A model generated the notes under the pieces. That model was given only the letters and a program-made list of their open reading frames with translations. It had not been told where the DNA came from and searched no databases. Below are positions 44,084-51,982 of a stretch of 64,000 nucleotides of DNA, piece after piece; position 1 is the first letter of the stretch, and each line of letters begins with the position of its first letter. Location of the stretch: contig CAYXDO010000023.1 of NCBI GenBank assembly GCA_964463485.1, positions 1 through 64,000 of the forward strand, read 5' to 3'. This DNA comes from CAYXDO01 sp964463485 (lineage in GTDB: Bacteria; Myxococcota; Kuafuiibacteriia; Kuafuiibacteriales; Kuafuiibacteriaceae). Made by a program: the position numbers and the translations under genes.

Positions 44084-44635
44084 TCACTCGTCGAAGCTCA
44101 TGCTTTCGTCGTCGTCCGACGGGTACTTCATCGTGACGGCCTCGTCTCGATCGGACGGATACTTGAGGGTCCGGATCGGGCGGCTCAGGGGCTCTGCGGG
44201 AAGTCCGCCTCCGCCAGCGACTTGATCGAGCTGATCTTCGGACAGCTCGGTGTGCTGACTCACCAAGAATCGTGCGAAGAAGGGTTCGGTTGCGGCTACG
44301 CGCTCGATCGCAGGCGCTTCGTCGGGCGTGAAGGACAGCCCTGCGTGCTTCGCCAAGTCGCGCAGGGCAGCGGCCGCGCTCTCGGGCGGTCCCTCGGCGA
44401 GCGCCGCGGCTCGAGCCACCAGAGCTGAGTCCTTCGAGACACGCTCGACGAGCGCCTCGAGCTTCGCCTCGCCGCGAGCGAATCCGGCGAGCTCCGCGAC
44501 CGTGAATTCGAATCCGTGTTCTCGCGCGAGCGCCACGAGCGCCGCCTCCGCTCCTTGGAGCGACGTGGCTCGCTCGGCGAGCGTTGCGTCGGTGGCGAGC
44601 TTGGCGAAAAAGGAGGCGACTCTTGCTTGTGACAT
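44084..44635 (-). CDS. Graspetide precursor: Nif11-like leader with two microviridin-type cores
   Basis: ATG 44635, behind an AGGAG box, gives 183 residues. Residues 1-52 are a Nif11-like leader domain (ARVASFFAKLATDATLAERA, then EHGFEFTVAEL). Residues 56-112 look like a second copy (ALVERVSKDSALVARAA, HAGLSFTPDEA). PFFARFL at 118-124 is the conserved helix by which microviridin ligases bind their leaders. ELSEDQLDQVAGGGG at 130-144 is a double-Gly style cleavage region. The tail has TLKYPSDRDE (156-165) and TMKYPSDDDE (168-177). The two ATP-grasp ligases face it. Microviridin leaders are normally about 35 residues, so a 144-residue composite leader is unusual. Confidence 0.9.
   Translation of the reverse strand: MSQARVASFFAKLATDATLAERATSLQGAEAALVALAREHGFEFTVAELAGFARGEAKLEALVERVSKDSALVARAAALAEGPPESAAAALRDLAKHAGLSFTPDEAPAIERVAATEPFFARFLVSQHTELSEDQLDQVAGGGGLPAEPLSRPIRTLKYPSDRDEAVTMKYPSDDDESMSFDE
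44105..44170 (-). other. Two tandem microviridin-like core modules
   Basis: Core 1 (44141-44170) encodes TLKYPSDRDE and core 2 (44105-44134) encodes TMKYPSDDDE; two residues (AV) separate them. Each keeps the Thr, Lys, Ser nucleophiles and the Asp, Asp, Glu acceptors at the spacing of the known tricyclic microviridin ring system, so each could form two esters and one amide. The last six residues (SMSFDE) contain further Ser and acidic residues. Confidence 0.88.
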
Positions 44636-44836
44636 GGTGCTCCTAGCGGGTGACTTCGACGAGGTCTCGCTGGCCATAGCGCGAAGGACAGGACCTTCCC
44701 ATCGGTACACTGGCGGACGCCCGGTCGAACCGATTCTCCGAAGGGAGTTGGGACCAACATGATGATCGTGATGATCATTGACTTGTTGCGCCCGTACTCG
44801 GCGTTCCCAAACGAGGCGATTGGCGAGCGTGCTCGC

Positions 44837-46246
44837 TCAGGGAAGGTGGACGGCGCAGATTCCTATCGGCCGCGGAACGAGCCTGAACAGCGCCGCCTCG
44901 GACCCTTCGCGGCGTCTCGCCGAAGTCGTGACCGCCAGCTGGTCGCCCAGGTCGATCAGGCCCGAGAGTTGGGGGCCGAATGACTCCAGGAGCTTCGTCT
45001 CACAACCCCCGAACTCTCCATTCCACAGGGTGAGCAGACCCAGGTTGCCTCCGAACGCGACACTCGTCTCATACGAACCGAGGACGATCGTGTTGCCTCC
45101 GCTGTCGTCGAAGAGCTGGCGCCACCTCCCCGCAGCGTCCCTCGTCGCGAGCCCGCCGCTGATGCGGCCAGCGTAGACCTCTCCCTCGAGCGCCGAGACG
45201 ACCAGATATCCTTCGCCGCCCTCGCGTGATACGCCCTCGGCCGAGGCCGAAAGCAGACTGTCCGCCCCGTTGCGCGCCGCGATCACCGATCCGGACCCAC
45301 TCCTCGCCAGCGAGACCTCTCGGTACGGACAGGCTGGAGGGTCGACCTCGTCAGGCGCGAGCACGGTCCAGGTTCGCGAGCCTTCGTCGTACCGAGCGAG
45401 CGCGCCCTCGCTCCCCAAGGCAAAGACGCTGAGCTCCGGACCTGTCTCGTCGGCCGCCAACGCGTAGCGATGATCCAGGATCGTGCCGAGCACGGCGGAC
45501 GGCGGGACCTCACACGCTCTCCAACCTGGGTTCGGTGGCAGGGCTTCGAACTCACCTCCCTGGGTTGGGCCGACCCAGAGCGCACCGCCTTCTCCATACA
45601 GCCAGAGTCGTCCGCGTCCATCGACCCACGCCGCGCCCCGGGGCGCGGCGACGGACGAGGAGGCTGTCCTCGCCTCGAAGGGCGCTGCTTCCCACGCCGA
45701 GCTCACCCTCCAAAGCGAGCTCGAGTCGTACAACAAGAATGAGTCGTCGTCGAGCTTACCGAGGAGAGTAGGCGCGCCGTCGAACGAGAGACCAGGACTC
45801 TCTGCGCGCATCTGGACGCAAGGGCTCCTCGCTCGAACGGGGATCCCAAAATCATCACGAAGCTCGCCGAGGCCCGCGCCGTCCCGCAGCGCGACTTGCT
45901 CAGCTTCTCGAAACGTCACCCGAAGGGCTCGCTCCGGCTCGCGAACGACGTCCTCGGTGACGAGCAACCCATTTCGAACGGTGAGTCCAACGGACTCCGC
46001 AGAGTCGCACGCATATCCGAGGACGACGGCCTCGAAGGTCGAACCCATCGGATCGAGTCGCATCGCAGAGTAAAGCGTCCCCACGCTCGCAGTGCGCTCG
46101 ACGGCCGTACAAGGCAAGGTCTCGCACGCGACCGCAACGAGGGCGCGAAGCTCTTCCGGGTCGAGCTCCGGCAGTCGAAGCTCGAGGCCCGGGGCGGAGC
46201 AGCCGGAAGTGAGCAGCAAACCGAGGATGGCCTGCTTCCCGAACAT
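44837..46246 (-). CDS. Lipoprotein with propeller-like repeats upstream of graspetide precursor
   Basis: ATG 46246 opens a lipoprotein signal (FGKQAILGLLLTSGC). The 469 residues are beta-rich with repeating Trp/Gly strands (RGAAWVDGRGRLWLYGEGGALWVG, SEGALARYDEGSRTWTVL in parts), which suggests a propeller. Its general layout resembles the lipoprotein at 39345-40688, so the two may be paralogues that frame the cluster. It lies 201 bases upstream of the precursor on the same strand. Function unknown; surface binding or maturation of the peptide is a guess. Confidence 0.7.
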   Translation of the reverse strand: MFGKQAILGLLLTSGCSAPGLELRLPELDPEELRALVAVACETLPCTAVERTASVGTLYSAMRLDPMGSTFEAVVLGYACDSAESVGLTVRNGLLVTEDVVREPERALRVTFREAEQVALRDGAGLGELRDDFGIPVRARSPCVQMRAESPGLSFDGAPTLLGKLDDDSFLLYDSSSLWRVSSAWEAAPFEARTASSSVAAPRGAAWVDGRGRLWLYGEGGALWVGPTQGGEFEALPPNPGWRACEVPPSAVLGTILDHRYALAADETGPELSVFALGSEGALARYDEGSRTWTVLAPDEVDPPACPYREVSLARSGSGSVIAARNGADSLLSASAEGVSREGGEGYLVVSALEGEVYAGRISGGLATRDAAGRWRQLFDDSGGNTIVLGSYETSVAFGGNLGLLTLWNGEFGGCETKLLESFGPQLSGLIDLGDQLAVTTSARRREGSEAALFRLVPRPIGICAVHLP

Positions 46247-46359
46247 CCAGGCCGAGGTTCGGCTGCGGCGCCGGGCGAGTCAATGCGCGACGCGCTGATT
46301 GCGACGTTCCGAGCTCGGCGTCGCTCGCAGATCAGGCGCGTCCATGAGATAGAGTCATC

Positions 46360-46749
46360 ATGGTTGCAGGATCTTGTCTGTGCGGAGCGGTGAGGTTCGA
46401 GATCGCCGTCGCCCTGCCACCCCCCGACGCTTGTCACTGCGCTCAGTGCAGAAAGCACTCCGGTCACTTCTTCGTTTCGACCGACGTCCCACGAGCTGCG
46501 CTGAGTATTCAGGGCATGGAAAAGGTAAGTTGGTACCGGTCTTCCGAAAAGGCTCGGCGGGGCTTTTGTTCCATCTGCGGTTCCTCCCTGTTTTGGGACC
46601 CGATCGATCAAACCAAACACGCCTGGATCGGTGTAGCGATGGGCGCGTTCGACGGCCCCACCCACACCAACCTGAGAGTACACATCCACGTCGCGGAAAA
46701 GGGTGACTATTACGACATCACCGACGGCTTGCCTCAGAATCAGCACTGA
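46360..46749 (+). CDS. GFA/CENP-V family zinc-binding protein
   Basis: The 129-residue protein has the family Cys pattern: GSCLCGAVRFE, CHCAQCRKHSG, and FCSICGSSLFWDP. These bind two zinc ions in the fold of the glutathione-dependent formaldehyde-activating enzyme. Most members are uncharacterised and the original formaldehyde role is doubtful. It is monocistronic by spacing and divergent from the lipoprotein at 44837-46246. Confidence 0.92.
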   Translation: MVAGSCLCGAVRFEIAVALPPPDACHCAQCRKHSGHFFVSTDVPRAALSIQGMEKVSWYRSSEKARRGFCSICGSSLFWDPIDQTKHAWIGVAMGAFDGPTHTNLRVHIHVAEKGDYYDITDGLPQNQH

Positions 46750-46799
46750 GTGCGTCCATGTGCTCGTTCTACGCGGAGGCAGCTCGTCCGGCCCTGGGA

Positions 46800-46820
46800 G
46801 CGCAGGCCTCTTGCCTGCGC
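46800..46820. repeat. Short palindromic hairpin, dispersed-repeat type
   Basis: GCGCAGGC (46800-46807) and GCCTGCGC (46813-46820) form an 8-bp stem with a five-base loop. The sequence resembles the gcgcaggc-cctcttgcctgc type of repeat that I recall as common between genes in several bacterial phyla. It lies in the 194-base space after the GFA gene. No T run follows, so a terminator role is uncertain. Confidence 0.6.
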
Positions 46821-46943
46821 GTAGGCTTCGCGGACTCAACCTACCGTATGCTTGGCGTTCCCATCGCGGGTCACGGTCACAGTCACGGTTGACAGAACCC
46901 GCCCAAGCAACGTTGCTGCCACCGCGCGCCTGTCGCGCAGACC

Positions 46944-48140
46944 GTGGACCGCGCCGCCATAGAGCAGCTCGTCGTCCGGATCACCACCCAGGTGGGCCGG
47001 GCCTTCGCCGCGAACGAGGACGTGGTGCGATTGTTGGTCACTGCGCTCCTCGCGCGCGGCCACGTGCTCTTGGACGGCAGCTCCGGCGTGGGAAAGACGT
47101 TGCTCGCGCGGGTGTTCATTCAGTCTCTAGGCTTTTCATCCCTTCGGCTGCAACTCTCCGCGGATCTGAAGCCTTCCGAAGTCCTTGCCACGGGTCGACT
47201 CGTTACCGCCCACCTGCTGCTCGTCGACGAGCTCAACCGTGGCACGCCCCGCGCTCAGGCCGCGCTGCTTCAGGCCCTGGACGAACGTTCGGTGACTGTG
47301 GACGGCGCGGTCGTGGAGCTTCCGGACCCGTTCTGGGTGATTGCGACGACCAACTCGGAGGAGCGGGTGGGAGCCTTTCCGCTGCCCGATGAGTTGGTCG
47401 AGCGATTCTTCGTCACCGGGCGGATCGAGCGCCCGGCCACTGCGGTGGAGGAAGAAATGGGCCGCCGTTTTCGCGACGGGTTGGATCCGAGCCGCCTCGA
47501 TGACCTGGGAATCACGCCAGCAACGTCGCCCGAGGAGCTGAAGGCCGCCCAGGCCTTTGTCTCTCAAACCCATGTGGAGGACTCGATCATTCGCTACGCC
47601 ACGTCGTTGGCGGCAGAGACTCGGGCCCACGCGGAGATCGAACGAGGCGCTTCGCCTCGAGCCACGCTCGCGCTGATAGCGATGAGTCGAGCGCTCGCGG
47701 TGCTCGAGGGTCGAGAGTTCGTGATTCCAGACGACGTGAAGTCGATCGCGCTACCTGTTTTTCGCTCGCGGTTGTTGCTGACACCCGAAGCGGAGATTGG
47801 CGGTGTGGAGGTCGACGGCCTCGTGCGACAGATCCTCGAGCGGGTGAGAGCTCCGGGCGCGGGGGAGACCGTTCGGCCGTCGCGGCTTCGAACGTCGCCG
47901 CTGCTGTCGGAGCCGCCGGGCCCGCGCACGCTGAGACCCTCAGCCGCGCCGCTCCCGACGCCGCCTCTTGCAGAGTCATCGCGCCCGGGGCCCTCCGAGA
48001 ACGTTTCTGCCGTGGGGCGGCGCGCAGACTCTCCAGCCGCGCCTTCCTCGCCCTCGCCGAATGGCTCGCTGCAGCCGACGCAGACGACCAACCGACCACA
48101 TACGTCCCCGCTCGCGCGCGAGCCCGGCGAGGATCGCTGA
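46944..48140 (+). CDS. MoxR-family AAA+ ATPase
   Basis: The 398-residue protein starts at GTG 46944. Walker A is LLDGSSGVGKTLLARV, Walker B is LLLVDELNRG, and RAQAALLQALDERSVTVDG and ATTNSEERVG are typical MoxR motifs. A Pro/Ser-rich tail of about 90 residues extends past the AAA+ fold. MoxR proteins act as chaperones that help assemble or activate partner complexes, and the DUF58 gene directly after it (no gap) is their usual partner. Confidence 0.93.
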   Translation: MDRAAIEQLVVRITTQVGRAFAANEDVVRLLVTALLARGHVLLDGSSGVGKTLLARVFIQSLGFSSLRLQLSADLKPSEVLATGRLVTAHLLLVDELNRGTPRAQAALLQALDERSVTVDGAVVELPDPFWVIATTNSEERVGAFPLPDELVERFFVTGRIERPATAVEEEMGRRFRDGLDPSRLDDLGITPATSPEELKAAQAFVSQTHVEDSIIRYATSLAAETRAHAEIERGASPRATLALIAMSRALAVLEGREFVIPDDVKSIALPVFRSRLLLTPEAEIGGVEVDGLVRQILERVRAPGAGETVRPSRLRTSPLLSEPPGPRTLRPSAAPLPTPPLAESSRPGPSENVSAVGRRADSPAAPSSPSPNGSLQPTQTTNRPHTSPLAREPGEDR

Positions 48141-49361
48141 GTGCCCGTCTTACCGGGGCGGACGCTCCTCGTGGCGCTGCTCGTACCCATCGGCCTCTCC
48201 GCGGCTGCCATCGCCGATCCGAGCTTGGTGAGTTACGTGTTTGCTGCGGACGCGGCGTTTCTGTTGGTGGCGATCCTCGACCTCGGATTCGTCGCCGGCC
48301 GGCCGCTCAGCATCCGGCGCCGAGCACCTCGGGTCGCCTCGTTGGGGCGGACCTTCGAGGTCGAGCTGGAGCTCGAGAGTCGGGCCCGCTTCCCTTTGTC
48401 GCTCAGGCTGATGATCGACGTGGACCCAGCCGCGTTGGCGAGTGACTCACCCGCGGAGCCACGCGAGCTCGAGCCTCTCGCGTTGGAGGTGCCCACGGCC
48501 GGTCGAATCCGGACGCGCGTCGAGCTTCGCCCGACACGTCGCGGGCGAGTCGAGCTCGGAGATCACTTCGTCCGGTTTGCATCTCCCGGCGGGTTCTGGG
48601 TGCGACAACAGCGAATCGCGGCCAGGGACTCGATCCGTGTCGTCCCAGACTCATCGAAGGGACGCGCCGCCGAGCTCACCGAACCTTCAACGACCCAGAC
48701 CATCGTGATGATCGACCTCGAGGATCGGCGCGCCTTCGATTCCATGCTAACGACCGCCGCGTGCCTGGCCGAGTCGTGCGCGCGGCGGTCGATGCCGTGT
48801 GGCCTGGTGGCGTTCGCCGGTCAAACCAAACGTGTCGTGGCCCCGCGGGCCGGGCGAGCGGCAAAGCTCAGGCTGCTCTCTGCGATCGCCGAGCTGAACT
48901 CGGTCGATGAGCCGGTGAGCTTCGAGGCCGGGTTCGCCTCGGCTCGGGGTCTCGTCCGAAGTCACTCCATTCTCCTCGTGCTCACGCACGTGGACGACGA
49001 CGCGACGCTCGAGGAGCTCGTCGAGCAGGCTCGGAGCGCCGCGCGAGCCCACTCGCTCATCGTCGCTTTGATCCGAGATCCGGAGGTGGCGGAGTTGGCG
49101 TTGCTCGAAGGAATGGACGCGCATACGGCCTCTCTCGCTCGGTGTGCGAGCGACGTGGTGGCTTCGTGGCGTCGGGCGGCCTTGGCGCTCGAGCGCGCTG
49201 GTGTGATGGTGCTCGAAGTGAACCCAGACCAGCTCACGGAGTCCTTCCTGAACGCGCTGAGCTCGGTTGCGTCCGCGCGGAACGAAGATTCGTCGGAGTA
49301 CGGTCCAGACTCAGCGCGCGCTCGACCGGAGATCGATGACCGATCGATGATGGGATCGTGA
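48141..49361 (+). CDS. DUF58 domain protein, MoxR partner
   Basis: GTG 48141 follows the moxR stop directly. Two N-terminal hydrophobic segments (TLLVALLVPIGLSAAAIA, VSYVFAADAAFLLVAILDLGFV) anchor the protein in the membrane. A beta domain follows, with FASPGGFWVRQQRI. The VWA-like DUF58 core has LRPTRRGRVELGDHFVRF, then RAFDSMLTTAACLAESCARRS. The usual DUF58 MIDAS-like RxYxxGD element is degenerate (DLEDRRAFDS). Function is unknown beyond the MoxR link. Confidence 0.87.
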   Translation: MPVLPGRTLLVALLVPIGLSAAAIADPSLVSYVFAADAAFLLVAILDLGFVAGRPLSIRRRAPRVASLGRTFEVELELESRARFPLSLRLMIDVDPAALASDSPAEPRELEPLALEVPTAGRIRTRVELRPTRRGRVELGDHFVRFASPGGFWVRQQRIAARDSIRVVPDSSKGRAAELTEPSTTQTIVMIDLEDRRAFDSMLTTAACLAESCARRSMPCGLVAFAGQTKRVVAPRAGRAAKLRLLSAIAELNSVDEPVSFEAGFASARGLVRSHSILLVLTHVDDDATLEELVEQARSAARAHSLIVALIRDPEVAELALLEGMDAHTASLARCASDVVASWRRAALALERAGVMVLEVNPDQLTESFLNALSSVASARNEDSSEYGPDSARARPEIDDRSMMGS

Positions 49362-49415
49362 ACCGGATAGTGAACGGGACAGTGACCGAGGCCCGCCATC
49401 CAGTCAGCCCTAGCC

Positions 49416-49589
49416 TCACTCCGTTCTCAGCTTCTCGGCCTCGTTCGGTTCGAGACACTTCTGGGATGCCAAGATCCAAATCCTTCCCGACCGGACGCAC
49501 TCGTTGGGTGAGATCGGAGCTGAGGCGCACGCCGCAACGAGTTGCAGCGTCATCCAGAATATGAGCTTGGCTAGGGTGCGCTTTTTCAT
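49416..49589 (-). CDS. 57-residue lipoprotein downstream of radical SAM gene
   Basis: ATG 49589 is preceded by GGAGGAGCGGAGAG, a strong binding site. The peptide begins MKKRTLAKLIFWMTLQLVAAC, a complete lipoprotein signal with lipobox LVAAC, and ends EKLRTE before TGA at 49416-49418. The mature part has two more Cys (NECVRSGRIW, SQKCLEP), which may form a disulfide. It starts 48 bases past the radical SAM stop on the same strand and is probably the third gene of that unit. No function is known. Confidence 0.75.
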   Translation of the reverse strand: MKKRTLAKLIFWMTLQLVAACASAPISPNECVRSGRIWILASQKCLEPNEAEKLRTE

Positions 49590-49637
49590 GGCTCTCCGCT
49601 CCTCCGTGTTCTTGCTCGTGGTCGCAGAATTCGGTGG

Positions 49638-51005
49638 CTAGTGGCTCAGCACGGGGAGGCCTCGTCGCTCGTCTTGCCGCAGGATCTCTTCGATCTCCGC
49701 AGCGCTCCAGAGGGTCCCTTCTCGCCAGTCGAGGCCGATCACTCGGTCGATCGGGAAGCCGCAGACGTCGGGACCTCCGATGATCGCCGGGAGAGGCTCG
49801 ACGACGAGCCCAAACGCGCCGTGGTCGAAAGGCGTTCCGGGCGCGTGGGCAAGGCGTTCGAGGCGCTCCCTCACACCCAGCCGCTCGTGTTCGGTGGCGC
49901 GATGAATACAATATGGGTTATTGCCGGGCCGCCCGAGCAACACGTGTGAAGTCCACGTGCAGCCGGCTTTGCAAACCTCGGCGTAGTAACAACTCGAACA
50001 GAATCCCCACAGGTCGTCGCGGCCTCGGTTCTGAATCGAGGTGATTTCAGGCGCGGTTCGAATGACGTCGGCGATGCGCGCCTCGCGCACGAGCCCTCCG
50101 GTGTAGGCGGTCGAAGGGAGCGACGGGCAGGCCTTGATTTTGCCATCGGCCTCCAAGCCGAGGCTCCACTTCCCGGCAGGACAGCCGCCCCAATGGGCAC
50201 CCGTGTCGCCTCGAAAGCGGAGCGCACTCTCGTAGGGGCCGAAATAACCGATGTTGTTTCCTGGGAAGAGAGAGATGCCCGCCGGATCGAGGCGCTGCTC
50301 TTTGATCCAGACCAGGATCGGATAGAGTGTGAGGAGCTCGAACGGCTGGAGCAACAACTTGGCCCGGTCCGCGCCGCGACCCATGGGTACGGTGAGTTGA
50401 ATTTGCCAAGCTTTGGTTCCGAGCTCGGTCAACATCCCAGCGAGCGCCGGGAGCTCCGGCATGGACAAGCGATTGATTTGTGTGTTCGTCGCCAAGCGCA
50501 TCGGGCTGTTCGAGATTCGCTCGGCCGACGCCATCGCGGACTCGAACGCTCCGCGTGCGCCTCGCTGCGCATCATGAGTTGCCTCCAACCCGTCGATAGA
50601 GACCGAGATCGTGCGAACGCCTGCGTCGACCGCTCGTGCGACGCGTTCGGCGTCGAGGTTGCGCCCGCCGCTCGTGATGCCACAGACCATACCGCGCTTC
50701 GTGATCTCCCGCGCGATGACATCCCAGTCCTCACGAAGGTAGGCTTCGCCGCCGATCAGCGTGATCTCTTTGACGCCGAGCTCGTGAAGCTGAGCAACGA
50801 CGTCGAGGCACTGCTCGGTGTCGAGCTCGGACTCTCGGGAGGGTCCCGCTCGGCTTCCGCAGTGTTTGCAACCGAGGTCGCAGCGCAGGGTGATTTCCCA
50901 GACGACATACAGCGGGTGAGGGTGCTCGCGCTCGGTCGCGGTGACTTCTCTCGCGAGCTCCCGGGGCGTCGCCCCGATCGGTGGGGCGAGGTCCTTGCGA
51001 CTCAC
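49638..51005 (-). CDS. Radical SAM/SPASM peptide-modifying enzyme
   Basis: The 455-residue enzyme has the radical SAM site RCDLGCKHC (Cys 42, 46, 49), GGEAYLRED after it, and a SPASM domain with GGCPAGKWSLGLEADGKIKACPS, then WGFCSSCYYAEVCKAGC and PYCIHR. SPASM proteins usually modify ribosomal peptides by radical chemistry. The start is GTG 51005, three bases after the stop of the VPLYG-repeat gene, which is the evident substrate candidate. It resembles a myxobacterial maturase subgroup that I recall as GDL-peptide-associated, but I cannot confirm that. A further C-terminal extension of about 80 residues follows the SPASM domain. Confidence 0.88.
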   Translation of the reverse strand: MSRKDLAPPIGATPRELAREVTATEREHPHPLYVVWEITLRCDLGCKHCGSRAGPSRESELDTEQCLDVVAQLHELGVKEITLIGGEAYLREDWDVIAREITKRGMVCGITSGGRNLDAERVARAVDAGVRTISVSIDGLEATHDAQRGARGAFESAMASAERISNSPMRLATNTQINRLSMPELPALAGMLTELGTKAWQIQLTVPMGRGADRAKLLLQPFELLTLYPILVWIKEQRLDPAGISLFPGNNIGYFGPYESALRFRGDTGAHWGGCPAGKWSLGLEADGKIKACPSLPSTAYTGGLVREARIADVIRTAPEITSIQNRGRDDLWGFCSSCYYAEVCKAGCTWTSHVLLGRPGNNPYCIHRATEHERLGVRERLERLAHAPGTPFDHGAFGLVVEPLPAIIGGPDVCGFPIDRVIGLDWREGTLWSAAEIEEILRQDERRGLPVLSH

Positions 51006-51008
51006 GAG

Positions 51009-51659
51009 TCAGCCCGCGTCCACGGGGGAGATGCCGTACAGCGGAACGATGACGGGCTCACCGGTGTCGACGGCCTCGGCGGAGTCCGAGTTGCCTGAGT
51101 CCGCCGGAGCGCTGGCGTCGGTGGGCGGCGCGCCGTAGAGCGGGACGATGGCGGCGTCCGGGTCCGCTCCTGAGTCCGATGGGCTCGCATCGGCGATGAC
51201 TTGGCCGGCGTCTGCCGAGCCCGCGTCGGGAGGGCTTCCGTAGAGCGGCACGATCGCCGCGTCCGGCTCCGCGTCGGTCGCTCCGGCGTCCGCCACGCCC
51301 AAGTCGGCGCGACCGGCGTCGACGCGAGCGTCCTCGGCGGTCGCGTCGGGCGGAGCGATTCCGTACAGCGGAACCGCAGGTGCTTCGTTGCAGCCCGTGG
51401 CCACCACCGACAGACTCATGACGGAGGCCGCGAGGGCTCGCGCAGGCCTGGTGGACAAGGCTTGGAGGGCTGCCAGCACTCGGCCCGACCGAGTCGCCAG
51501 AGCGCTCGAAGCGAGGTCGGCGGGGATGTGCGCGAGCTCGAACGAGAAGGCGCAGAACGGGCAATTCGTCGCTCTGAGCTCCGGCGCGACGCGAATATGC
51601 TGGGCGCAAGCCGGGCAGACGGTGAGCCCGTGTCGAGAGACACGAATCGGTGTGCTCAT
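51009..51659 (-). CDS. Candidate radical SAM substrate with zinc ribbon and four VPLYG motifs
   Basis: ATG 51659 gives 216 residues. CPAC at 15-18 and CPFC at 33-36 form a zinc-ribbon-like start. A hydrophobic segment ends in a lipobox-like SVVATGC (residue 90). The tail is Ala/Asp/Gly-rich and carries VPLYG at 96-100, 137-141, 172-176 and 205-209, each followed by a Pro within four residues (IAPP, SPP, APP, ISP). The even spacing (41, 35, 33) and the radical SAM gene three bases downstream suggest four modification sites. An alternative start is TTG 51698. The topology is odd for a RiPP precursor, because the zinc ribbon would stay in the cytoplasm. Confidence 0.8.
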   Translation of the reverse strand: MSTPIRVSRHGLTVCPACAQHIRVAPELRATNCPFCAFSFELAHIPADLASSALATRSGRVLAALQALSTRPARALAASVMSLSVVATGCNEAPAVPLYGIAPPDATAEDARVDAGRADLGVADAGATDAEPDAAIVPLYGSPPDAGSADAGQVIADASPSDSGADPDAAIVPLYGAPPTDASAPADSGNSDSAEAVDTGEPVIVPLYGISPVDAG

Positions 51660-51982
51660 GAGCAACCGCAGTTTGGTCCGTAACGGAGTTAACTGCAAGC
51701 CGCTCGACCCTGGGCCCCTGGGCTCCTGGGTAAGCGTTTAGCGTTCCGCCCTCAACTTTCAGCTCTTGGCTTGGTGAGACTTGCAGCTCGAAAAAGGCAC
51801 CGTAAGCGCTTGTTTTGCTGAGAGCTGACGGCACGCGCCAGAGTTCTCTGTCTGCGACTCTGTGGTTTCGGCCTGGTCGGCGTGATCGGCGTGGTCAAGC
51901 ACTTCACTTTCGATACAGAAAGCGGCATCCTCACCGAGACACCGGTCGTGAGAACGCGGCCCGCCGGGGGGGAGCCTTCAGC
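51660..51982. other. 323-base region without a gene
   Basis: The space between the VPLYG-repeat gene (start 51659, leftward) and the end of the NACHT gene (51983) must contain the promoter of the former and perhaps a terminator of the latter. I see a near-direct repeat (ggtcggcgtgatcggcgtgg at about 51876) but no convincing promoter boxes, hairpin with T run or coding signal. Short open frames here lack starts with binding sites. Confidence 0.6.

Noticed and set aside
44759..44983. Small plus-strand frame upstream of the graspetide precursor (MMIVMIIDLLRPYS)
   Set aside because: It runs mostly antisense into the lipoprotein gene end, is rich in Arg, and has no binding site, so a second peptide here is not supported.
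44837..46246. Lipoprotein as an outer-membrane beta-barrel
   Set aside because: It has a lipobox Cys and propeller-like Trp/Gly strands rather than a barrel-type C-terminal signature ending in Phe or Trp.
51752..51934. 60-codon minus-strand frame in the gap before the VPLYG gene
   Set aside because: Basic, low-complexity translation with no start signal; it looks like chance in GC-rich DNA.
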